Source of the DNA: VRUE01 sp033856195
Lineage (GTDB): Bacteria > Actinomycetota > Thermoleophilia > Solirubrobacterales > 70-9
Direction of reading: 5' to 3'
Length of the DNA stretch: 9,972 nucleotides
Assembly (NCBI GenBank): GCA_033856195.1
Contig: JAWVFL010000026.1
Span: 1 to 9,972, forward strand
The notes beneath the pieces were generated by a model. That model was not told where the DNA came from, searched no databases, and saw only the letters and a list, made by a program, of their open reading frames with translations. Within the stretch, counting starts at the first letter, position 1. Each line of letters begins with the position of its first letter. The translations under genes were made by a program, and so were the position numbers. Positions 1 through 5,721 of the stretch are shown piece by piece.

Positions 1-1104
1 CACGTAGAAGTGGCGCTCGGCGCCGTCGATCCCGACCGCCGGGCACCAGCCGAGGAAGATGTCGCTCGCCGCCTGCATCAGCCGCTGCCCCTCGACCACC
101 CGGCGACCGTGGTTGCGATAGCGGCTGGCGCCGACGTGAGGCTCCATGACCGAGGCCTGCGCTTCCTTCGCCTGCAGGAACAGCGGGTCGGAGTCGTCGT
201 CGCCGGTCAGCAGCACGACCCAGGCGCGGGTGCCGACGCTGCCGACCCCGACCACTTTGTGGGCGAGCTGGCGGAAGCGGTAGCGGTCGAGCAGGTGCTG
301 GCGGTCGGCCGCCAGGGTGTCGCGGTAGGCGACGAGGACGTCGGCGATCAGCTCCTCGACGCTGCGCCCGTCGCCGGCCGGCAAGAGCTCCTCGCCGGGC
401 ACGAGGATCGGCGGTTCGCTGCGGAAGCGGATCTCCCCGTCGACCGTCTCGGTCAGCTTCTCGAGCGCCCGCAGGCTGTCCTTCGTGCGTGCCTTGGCGA
501 CCCCCTTTCGCACTTTCTCGGCTTCGTCGGGGTCCTGTTCGGCGACCTCGGCCAGGGCCTCCTCGGCGTCGAGGCGCGCGTACCAGACCTCGAGGTTGCG
601 CATCGCGGCGAACTCGCGCATCGCCTCGCGGTAGGAGCCGACGACCTTCAGCACCAGCGCCTCACGCTGTTTGCGCTTCAGGCCGCTTTCGCGAGCGGCG
701 ACCACGAAGCTGGCGGCAAGGCGCTTGACGTCCCACTCCCAGGGGCCCGGCAGCGACTCGTCGAAGTCGTTGAGATCGAAGACGAGGCGGCGGTCGGGCG
801 CCGCGAAGGCGCCGAAGTTGGAGAGGTGGGCGTCGCCGCAGGCCTGCACCCGCAGGCCGGAGTCGGGCGTGGTCGCCAGGTCGGCGGACATCACCGCGGC
901 GGCGCCGCGGTAGAAGGTGAACGGCGAGACCGCCATCCGCCCGTAGCGAATCGGGACCAGGTTCTGGACCCGCGAGGCGGCCTGATCCTCGAGCAGCTCG
1001 ATCGGGTCCGGCCGGTCGGCGGCCGGGGCCCACTCGGCGTGGGCCGAGCGGCGTGCCGCCGAGCGCGCCGCCTTTCCTCGGGCGACGCGCTCGGAAGCAT
1101 CCAT
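1..1104 (-). CDS. DUF2252 family protein, 3' end cut by window edge
   Basis: 368 codons are visible from ATG at 1104; no stop is reached, so the C-terminus lies beyond the left edge. The translation matches the DUF2252 family as I know it: R-Y-G-R-M at residues 53-57, then F-Y-R-G, G-D-A-H-L-S-N-F-G at 90-98, F-D-L-N-D-F-D-E at 109-116, W-E-W-D-V-K-R-L at 122-129, and R-H-F-Y-V as the last visible residues. The GDxHxxN and DFD pair resembles the catalytic and metal-binding motifs of aminoglycoside-phosphotransferase-like kinases, so a small-molecule or protein kinase activity is possible; that is inference, and the family's role is not established. No signal peptide or membrane helix is seen, so it is probably cytoplasmic. 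The ATG follows the acyl-CoA dehydrogenase TGA after only 2 nt, so it is likely cotranscribed and translationally coupled. The family is confident; the substrate is unknown. Confidence 0.88.
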   Translation of the reverse strand, partial: MDASERVARGKAARSAARRSAHAEWAPAADRPDPIELLEDQAASRVQNLVPIRYGRMAVSPFTFYRGAAAVMSADLATTPDSGLRVQACGDAHLSNFGAFAAPDRRLVFDLNDFDESLPGPWEWDVKRLAASFVVAARESGLKRKQREALVLKVVGSYREAMREFAAMRNLEVWYARLDAEEALAEVAEQDPDEAEKVRKGVAKARTKDSLRALEKLTETVDGEIRFRSEPPILVPGEELLPAGDGRSVEELIADVLVAYRDTLAADRQHLLDRYRFRQLAHKVVGVGSVGTRAWVVLLTGDDDSDPLFLQAKEAQASVMEPHVGASRYRNHGRRVVEGQRLMQAASDIFLGWCPAVGIDGAERHFYV

Positions 1105-1106
1105 GC

Positions 1107-2339
1107 TCAGACCGTAGCTGCGGCCTGCTCGGATTGCGAGTCGCGGGCGGCGTTGGCGGCCTTCGCCTCGGCCTCCGGGGTGCGCTCGCCGGCGGGGCGC
1201 GGCAGCAGCACTTCTTTGGCGATGACCAGGCGCTGGATCTGGCTGGTCCCCTCGTATAGCTGCATGATCTTCGCGTCGCGCATCAGTTTCTCGACCGGGT
1301 ACTCCTTGATGAAGCCGTAGCCGCCGTAGACCTGGACGGCGTCGACGGTGATCTCCATCGCCGAGTCGGCGGCGAAGCGCTTGGCCATCGAGGAGACCTT
1401 GCTGTTGCGCAGGCCCTGGTCGAGCATCACGGCCGACTGCCAGACCAGCAGGCGGCCCGCCTCGACCTTGGTCGCCATGTCGGCGATCATGAACTGGATC
1501 GCCTGGTGCATCGCGATCGGGACGCCGAACTGGACCCGTTCTTTGGAGTACTCGGCGGCGTACTCGAGGGCGGCGCGGCCGATGCCGACGGCCATCGCCG
1601 AGACCCCGGGACGGGTCCGGTCGAGCGTCATCATCGCCAGTTTGAAGCCCTTGTTTTCCTCGGCGAGCAGGTTCTCGGCCGGGACCTCGACGTCGTTGAA
1701 GGAGATGGTCGCGGTGTTGGAGGCCCGCTGACCCATCTTGTCCTCCTTCTTGTCGACGGTGACTCCGGGGGAGTCGGCGTCGACGACGAAGGCGCTGATC
1801 CCCTGGTGCCCGGAGTCCGGGTCGGTCTTCGCGTAGACCGTGAACCAGTCGGCGTAGGTGCCGTTGGTGATGAAGCACTTGGAGCCGTTGAGGATGTACT
1901 TGTCGCCCTGCTTGACGGCGCGGGTTTTCATCCCGCTGACGTCGGAGCCGGCGTCCGGCTCGGTGAGGCAGAACGAGGCCAGCTTCGGCGCTTCGGTCAG
2001 CATCCCCAGGTACTTCTTCTTGGTCTCCTCGGAGCCGCCGAGGGTGACCGGGGCCGAGGCGAGGCCGTTGGCCATCAGCGAGGTGCCGATACCGGAGCAG
2101 CCCCAGCCGACCTCCTCCTCGATCAGGCAGCCGGAGAGATAGTCGAGGCCGGGACCGCCGTAGGCCTCGGGGATGTGGGTGTTCATCAACCCGACCTCCC
2201 AGGCCTTCTCGATCACGTCCTGGGGCCAGGTGCCGTCGACGTCGTACTCCCAGGCAACCGGGCGCATGTCTTTCTCGGCGAAGCTGTGCGCGAGGTCGCG
2301 CAGGTCCTTCTGCTCGTCAGTGAGGGTGAAATCGACCAC
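1107..2339 (-). CDS. Acyl-CoA dehydrogenase (MCAD/SCAD type)
   Basis: 410 aa, a FAD flavoenzyme expected to oxidise acyl-CoA thioesters to trans-2-enoyl-CoA in beta-oxidation or branched-chain amino acid breakdown, passing electrons to ETF. The order is the family standard: N-terminal helical domain (1-120), FAD/substrate signature F-C-L-T-E-P-D-A-G-S-D at 123-133, I-T-N-G at 157-160, the beta domain to about 230, and a C-terminal helical domain with R-V-Q-F-G at 268-272. The catalytic base is Glu363 in L-Y-E-G-T-S-Q-I-Q-R, the position used by MCAD and SCAD. Residues 380-410 are an Ala/Glu-rich tail beyond the usual end. The start is GTG at 2339, with AAAAGGAG 9 nt upstream. A TetR-like palindrome lies upstream, so control by acyl-CoA ligands is plausible. 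Chain-length specificity cannot be read from the sequence. Confidence 0.96.
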   Translation of the reverse strand: MVDFTLTDEQKDLRDLAHSFAEKDMRPVAWEYDVDGTWPQDVIEKAWEVGLMNTHIPEAYGGPGLDYLSGCLIEEEVGWGCSGIGTSLMANGLASAPVTLGGSEETKKKYLGMLTEAPKLASFCLTEPDAGSDVSGMKTRAVKQGDKYILNGSKCFITNGTYADWFTVYAKTDPDSGHQGISAFVVDADSPGVTVDKKEDKMGQRASNTATISFNDVEVPAENLLAEENKGFKLAMMTLDRTRPGVSAMAVGIGRAALEYAAEYSKERVQFGVPIAMHQAIQFMIADMATKVEAGRLLVWQSAVMLDQGLRNSKVSSMAKRFAADSAMEITVDAVQVYGGYGFIKEYPVEKLMRDAKIMQLYEGTSQIQRLVIAKEVLLPRPAGERTPEAEAKAANAARDSQSEQAAATV

Positions 2340-2348
2340 CGGTCGGAG

Positions 2349-2356
2349 CTCCTTTT
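2349..2356 (-). promoter_or_regulatory. Shine-Dalgarno site of the acyl-CoA dehydrogenase
   Basis: AAAAGGAG on the minus strand, 9 nt before the GTG at 2339. It supports this GTG as the start over internal codons. Confidence 0.75.
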
Positions 2357-2414
2357 GTTTGGTGCTGTAAGTCCGTCTGGAACGCCACGCGCATACTGGG
2401 GCGTCTGCCTTTGA

Positions 2415-2430
2415 TTGACTGGTCAGTCAA
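2415..2430. promoter_or_regulatory. Palindromic operator, TetR-family style
   Basis: TTGACTG-GT-CAGTCAA is a perfect 7-bp inverted repeat around a 2-bp centre, located between the divergent acyl-CoA dehydrogenase (start 2339) and the small membrane protein (start 2486). TTGACT at each end also resembles a -35 hexamer in both directions, so a bound dimer would block RNA polymerase. I see no convincing -10 at the standard spacing for the dehydrogenase direction (CAGACG at 17 bp matches poorly). TGACTG half sites of this kind are typical of TetR-type regulators of fatty-acid genes; no regulator gene is in the window, so the binder is inferred. Confidence 0.6.
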
Positions 2431-2472
2431 CCAGGGAAAAGGTTAGCGGATGCACCCCTCCTTTGGGGGGAC

Positions 2473-2478
2473 TAGTCT
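2473..2478 (+). promoter_or_regulatory. Possible -10 element for a leaderless start at 2486
   Basis: TAGTCT lies 7 nt before the ATG at 2486. TANNNT at this distance is the usual arrangement of leaderless actinobacterial transcripts, and there is no good ribosome binding site before 2486. No matching -35 is seen. The alternative start at 2450 has AAAAGG 7 nt upstream and would place this hexamer inside the gene. Confidence 0.35.
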
Positions 2479-2485
2479 TTGGCCC

Positions 2486-2737
2486 ATGGATCCTCTAGTG
2501 GTCGCGTCCGCTACCGACAAAGGTCTGATCCTGATCGTGCTGGCGCTGATCGTCGGGCCGCTGCTGGGCCTGCTGCTGCGCGCGGTCAACGGCAACGGCT
2601 GGGAGCGGATCGGCAAAGGCCCGCTCGCGGTCGAGGAACGGCGGCCGGAGAAAGAGGATTCCGATCCACGGATGATCGAGAACGAAACTCGCGACCTCGA
2701 AAATCTCGTAGGATCGAAGCGTGAGCCCCGCCCCTGA
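2486..2737 (+). CDS. Small single-pass membrane protein, function unknown
   Basis: 83 aa from ATG at 2486. Residues 13-34 form one hydrophobic helix (G-L-I-L-I-V-L-A-L-I-V-G...), followed by a charged tail rich in Glu, Arg and Lys, presumably cytoplasmic. An in-frame ATG at 2450 would add 12 residues and has a possible ribosome binding site (AAAAGG); I prefer 2486 because of the -10-like TAGTCT 7 nt before it and because the extra residues look non-coding in composition, but the choice is open. Its last 17 nt overlap the next gene, and it heads a likely three-gene operon ending in a PrxQ peroxiredoxin. I do not recognise a family; the length and single anchor would suit a small accessory membrane protein. 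Confidence 0.7.
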   Translation: MDPLVVASATDKGLILIVLALIVGPLLGLLLRAVNGNGWERIGKGPLAVEERRPEKEDSDPRMIENETRDLENLVGSKREPRP

Positions 2738-3059
2738 CGAGAACCTCTACGAGGTCGAGCAGCTGCTGGTCCAGCCGGGGACCTACTTCAACCCCCAGAC
2801 CGAGGTCGTCGTAGTCGTTGACGACTCCGCCTCGATCGACCAGGAGATCTTCAACATGGAGGCCTACGAGGGGGCCGACTGGGTGCGGATCTCCGACGAG
2901 GTGCCGATCGACGAGGACGGTCGCGACCGGGCCCTCGAGAAGTTCCAGACCCATTACCACCCCGGCTCGACCGGCTCGGTCTCCGAGACGGCGCTCGAAC
3001 AGGGCGACGAGGAGATCGACGAGGACGAGGACGGCCAGGACCCCGGCCGCGAGGACTGA
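2721..3059 (+). CDS. Small acidic protein, function unknown
   Basis: 112 aa from GTG at 2721, with AGGA 7 nt upstream; it overlaps the upstream gene by 17 nt. The first 80 residues look like a compact soluble domain with a Val-rich strand (T-E-V-V-V-V-V-D-D at 27-35) and a region of mixed charge ending near H-Y-H-P-G-S-T-G. The last 25 or so residues are almost all Asp, Glu and Gly, a probably disordered acidic tail. There is no signal peptide, membrane helix or cysteine, so it should be cytoplasmic. I do not recognise the family. The gene ends 2 nt before the peroxiredoxin start, with GAGGA near its stop serving as that gene's ribosome binding site, so the two are probably translated together. 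Confidence 0.8.
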   Translation: MSPAPDENLYEVEQLLVQPGTYFNPQTEVVVVVDDSASIDQEIFNMEAYEGADWVRISDEVPIDEDGRDRALEKFQTHYHPGSTGSVSETALEQGDEEIDEDEDGQDPGRED

Positions 3060-3061
3060 GC

Positions 3062-3532
3062 TTGGCGCTCGAAGAGGGCGACAAAGCGCCCGCCTTCACC
3101 CTCCCCGACCAGAACGGCGACCAGGTCAAGCTCTCCGACTTCAAGGGCGAGACCGTCGTCCTCTATTTCTATCCGCGGGCTGACACGCCTGGATGTACGA
3201 CCCAGGCCTGCGGGATCCGCGACCGCTCCGACGAGTACGCGGCGGCGGGTGCCAAGGTGATCGGGGTCTCCCCCGACGAGCCCGAGGCGATCAAGAAGTT
3301 CGACGACAAGCACGGGCTCGGCTTCACCCTGCTCGGCGACGTCGACCACGAGGTCGCCGACAAGTACGGCGCCTGGGGCGAGAAGTCGATGTACGGCAAG
3401 AAGTACATGGGCATGCTGCGCTCCACCTTCATCATCGACCCGAAGGGCAAGGTCGCCCGGGCCTTCCCCAAGGTCCAGCCCAAAAAGCACGACGCCCTGG
3501 TGCTCAAGGCACTTGCTGAACTCGACGCTTGA
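3062..3532 (+). CDS. bcp: Thioredoxin-dependent peroxiredoxin, BCP/PrxQ type
   Basis: 156 aa, the normal length for a BCP/PrxQ thiol peroxidase, which reduces hydrogen peroxide and organic hydroperoxides using thioredoxin. The thioredoxin-fold sequence shows A-F-T-L-P-D at 11-16, V-V-L-Y-F-Y-P-R at 32-39 and the active site D-T-P-G-C-T-T-Q-A-C at 41-50. Cys45 is the peroxidatic cysteine and Cys50, five residues later, is the resolving cysteine of the atypical two-Cys PrxQ class. The conserved Arg is probably in L-R-S-T-F-I-I-D-P-K-G near the C-terminal part. It has no signal peptide and should be cytoplasmic. The start is TTG at 3062, since no ATG or GTG fits the domain start and GAGGA precedes it. 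It is the third gene of a packed operon and ends inside a long hairpin shared with the convergent antiporter gene. Confidence 0.95.
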   Translation: MALEEGDKAPAFTLPDQNGDQVKLSDFKGETVVLYFYPRADTPGCTTQACGIRDRSDEYAAAGAKVIGVSPDEPEAIKKFDDKHGLGFTLLGDVDHEVADKYGAWGEKSMYGKKYMGMLRSTFIIDPKGKVARAFPKVQPKKHDALVLKALAELDA

Positions 3533-3571
3533 CGCTTTAGGCCGGCCATAGCCGGCTCAATGCATCAAGCG
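3526..3571. terminator. Probable bidirectional terminator hairpin between convergent genes
   Basis: An inner stem GCCGGC (3541-3546) pairs with GCCGGC (3551-3556) around the loop CATA. An outer stem CGCTTGACGC (3526-3535) pairs with GCATCAAGCG (3562-3571) with one mismatch. Two T-A pairs sit in the loop between the stems. The peroxiredoxin stop (TGA at 3530-3532) and the antiporter stop on the other strand (3565-3567) lie at symmetric places in the outer stem. There is no clear T run on either side, so intrinsic termination may be weak or may rely on another mechanism. Confidence 0.55.
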
Positions 3572-4530
3572 CTGACGATCACTACGACCAAGAAGGCCGT
3601 GTAGAGCGCGAACCAGCCGATCACGGCGGGGAGCCTGAAGGCGCCGGCGCGGTGCAGGCTGAAGTAGGCGAGCAGGCCGCCGGCGACGCCGAGGCAGATC
3701 GAGAGCACGGCGTTGGAGGTGAGCGCCCAGTCGGTGAAGAGAAGGCCGATCCCGACCGGGATCGTCGACTGGAAGACCATCGCGCCGCTGATGTTGCCCA
3801 GCGCCAGCGCGTCCTTGTTTTCGCGCACCCAGAAGAAGCTGTTGACCTTCTCCGGGAGCTCGGTGGCGAGCGGCGCCAGGATCAGCGCCAGGACCAGCGC
3901 CTCGACGCCGATGTGCTCGGCGATCGTCAAGAGCTCCTCGACGAAGAGGTGGGCGCCGCCGATCATCGCTCCGAGGCCGACCACGACCTGGACGATGCAG
4001 AGGGCCAGCGCCGGCTCTTCGCGGTGCTCCTTGCGGGGGTCGAAGATCAGCGGGTTGAGCGTCTCCTCCTCCTGGACCTCACCGCTGGAGCGCAGGGTGC
4101 GGGCGACGTAGAGCACGTAGGCGAGCAGGAAGACGATCCCGAAGACGATCCGCACCCCGGCCGGCGGTCCCCAGGCGAGCAGCCCGGCGAGCCCGAAGAA
4201 GCCGAGGAAGAAGAGCAGGTCGCGCTCCAGGGTGGGCCCGTGCGTGTCCAGGTGAAGGCCGGTTTTGCGCCGGTCCCGGTAGAGGTAGGCGAAGAGCCCG
4301 ACCAGGCCCATCGCCAGGGTGCCGAGGAGGAACGGGGCGCCGACGATCGCGCCGATCGCGACGTCTTCGGAGCCCTCGCTGACGTCCAGCAGCGCCACGA
4401 TCGCGATCAGCGTCTCCGGCATCGCCGTCCCCACCGCTGCCAGCACGCTGCCGACGGCGCCCTCCCCCAGGTTCAGGCGATGGCCGATCCACTCGACCGC
4501 GCCGGTGAACAAGAGCGCTCCGGCCAGCAC
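3565..4530 (-). CDS. Sodium/calcium exchanger-family membrane antiporter
   Basis: 321 aa from the first ordinary start codon (GTG at 4530). It has two homologous halves of the cation/Ca2+ exchanger fold: alpha-1 with A-V-G-T-A-M-P-E-T at 32-40, and alpha-2 with L-A-P-L-A-T-E-L-P-E at 218-227 followed by G-N-I-S-G-A-M-V-F-Q-S at 245-255. Glu39 and Glu227 are the likely ion ligands. About ten membrane helices are expected, with a charged loop around 145-172. It should move Ca2+ (or Na+/H+) across the cell membrane. From GTG 4530 the first helix is cut short. In-frame codons upstream (I-D-Y-L-L-L-L-V-S-F-A-I from 4566) complete it, and a strong ribosome binding site points to ATC at 4566 as the real start. 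An in-frame TAG at 4567-4569 blocks anything further upstream. Last gene of the antiporter operon. Confidence 0.9.
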   Translation of the reverse strand: MLAGALLFTGAVEWIGHRLNLGEGAVGSVLAAVGTAMPETLIAIVALLDVSEGSEDVAIGAIVGAPFLLGTLAMGLVGLFAYLYRDRRKTGLHLDTHGPTLERDLLFFLGFFGLAGLLAWGPPAGVRIVFGIVFLLAYVLYVARTLRSSGEVQEEETLNPLIFDPRKEHREEPALALCIVQVVVGLGAMIGGAHLFVEELLTIAEHIGVEALVLALILAPLATELPEKVNSFFWVRENKDALALGNISGAMVFQSTIPVGIGLLFTDWALTSNAVLSICLGVAGGLLAYFSLHRAGAFRLPAVIGWFALYTAFLVVVIVSA

Positions 4531-4569
4531 GATCGCGAAGCTGACGAGGAGCAGCAGGTAGTCGATCTA

Positions 4570-4577
4570 GATCACCT
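4570..4577 (-). promoter_or_regulatory. Strong ribosome binding site before a non-standard start (ATC 4566)
   Basis: AGGTGATC on the minus strand is an 8-nt contiguous complement of the bacterial 16S 3' end (GATCACCT). Its AGG ends 8 nt before ATC at 4566, which is ideal spacing. It begins inside the TAG stop of the upstream CAX gene. No ATG, GTG or TTG lies at the expected place. Confidence 0.55.
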
Positions 4578-5715
4578 ACGCGAAGTAGAAGGCGAGGCCG
4601 AAGACGAAATACACGGCCAGCAGCTGGACACCCTCGAACCAGGTTGACTCGCCGTCCTGGGTGACGTAGTTGGCGATCAGGATCGCCAGCAGGATCGCCC
4701 CCAGCTCGAACCCGTTGAAGACCAGGGCGAGCGGATAGGGGCCGATGAAGAAGGAGGCGATCACCAGCACCGGGGCGACGAACAGCGCCACCTGGGCGCT
4801 GGAGCCGACGGCGATGTTGACCGCCAGGTCCATCTTGTTCTTCATCGCGACCAGGACCGCGACCCAGTGCTCGGCGGCGTTGCCGACGATCGCGACGACG
4901 ATCACGCCGATGAAGAACTCGGAGAGGCCGACCGACTGCGAGGCCTCGGTGATCGAGCCGACCAGGACCTCGGACATCAACCCGACGAGGACGCCGGCGA
5001 TCGCCAGGGCGATGATCGAGGTCCGCGTCGACCATCCCCAGCTGTCCTCGTCCTCGTACTCGGGATTGAAGATGTCGCGGTGGGTTTTCAGCGAAAAGAA
5101 GAGGCCGATCACGTAGGTGGCCATCAGCACGAGCGCGACCGCCAGCGAGAGGTGCTCGACGGTGCCGCCGTAGTTGATCGCCTCGGCGCCTGGCCGGGGT
5201 AGGCCCTGGCCCTCGACCAGCTCGAAGATCGCCGGCATCAGCAGCGCCGCGGCGGCGAGCATCAGCATCGACGTCTGCACGCTGGCGCCGGTTCGGCTGA
5301 AGGTCTGTTTGTCGCGGCCGATGCCGCCGACCAGCATCGCCGCGCCCATCACCAGCAGGATGTTGCCGAGGATCGAGCCGACGATCGAGGCCTTGACGAC
5401 CTCCTGCAGCCCCTCGTTGAGCGCGAAGAGGGCGATGATCAGCTCCGGCGCGTTGCCGAAGGTGACGTTGAGCAGGCCGCCGATCCCGGGCCCCGAGCGG
5501 GCGGCGAGCTCCTCGGTGGCGCGGCCCATCAGCGCCGCCGTCGGGATGATCCCCAGCGCCGAGGCGGCGAAGACGATCGTCGCCGCCGCACCCGCGAGAT
5601 CGAGGGCGACCGCGATCGGGATCAGCGGCGCCAACAGGTAGGGCCAGCCGTTCGCGCTGCGCAGGAACGCAACGTCGAAGCGGGGCTGCCCTACCTGTTG
5701 CTCACCCTCGTTCAA
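4576..5715 (-). CDS. Calcium/proton antiporter, CAX family
   Basis: 379 aa, typical length for bacterial CAX (ChaA/YfkE-like) exchangers, which expel Ca2+ from the cytoplasm using the proton gradient. Eleven or so hydrophobic helices are visible. The two signature repeats are present: G-L-L-N-V-T-F-G-N-A-P-E-L at 80-92, with G-N-A-P-E at 87-91, and V-G-N-A-A-E-H-W at 277-284. These carry the Glu residues that bind the ion. An acidic linker E-Y-E-D-E-D-S at 219-225 separates the halves, as in other CAX proteins. I use TTG at 5715 as the start; GAGG lies 4 nt upstream, which is close, and no ATG or GTG is suitably placed. It begins 6 nt after the lipoprotein gene stop and its own stop overlaps the ribosome binding site of the next antiporter, so these three are surely one transcript. 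Ca2+ as substrate is inferred from the family. Confidence 0.94.
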   Translation of the reverse strand: MNEGEQQVGQPRFDVAFLRSANGWPYLLAPLIPIAVALDLAGAAATIVFAASALGIIPTAALMGRATEELAARSGPGIGGLLNVTFGNAPELIIALFALNEGLQEVVKASIVGSILGNILLVMGAAMLVGGIGRDKQTFSRTGASVQTSMLMLAAAALLMPAIFELVEGQGLPRPGAEAINYGGTVEHLSLAVALVLMATYVIGLFFSLKTHRDIFNPEYEDEDSWGWSTRTSIIALAIAGVLVGLMSEVLVGSITEASQSVGLSEFFIGVIVVAIVGNAAEHWVAVLVAMKNKMDLAVNIAVGSSAQVALFVAPVLVIASFFIGPYPLALVFNGFELGAILLAILIANYVTQDGESTWFEGVQLLAVYFVFGLAFYFA

Positions 5716-5721
5716 CTGGCC

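Noticed and set aside
1506..2414. 302-residue plus-strand open frame opposite the acyl-CoA dehydrogenase
   Set aside because: Gly/Val/Asp-rich mirror of the real gene, with no family resemblance; a common artefact in GC-rich DNA. The same applies to 3652-4647, 8231-9601 and 7767-8843 (the last on the minus strand).
2450..2485. Earlier start (ATG 2450) for the small membrane protein
   Set aside because: It has AAAAGG upstream and cannot be excluded, but the added residues look non-coding and TAGTCT sits 7 nt before ATG 2486.
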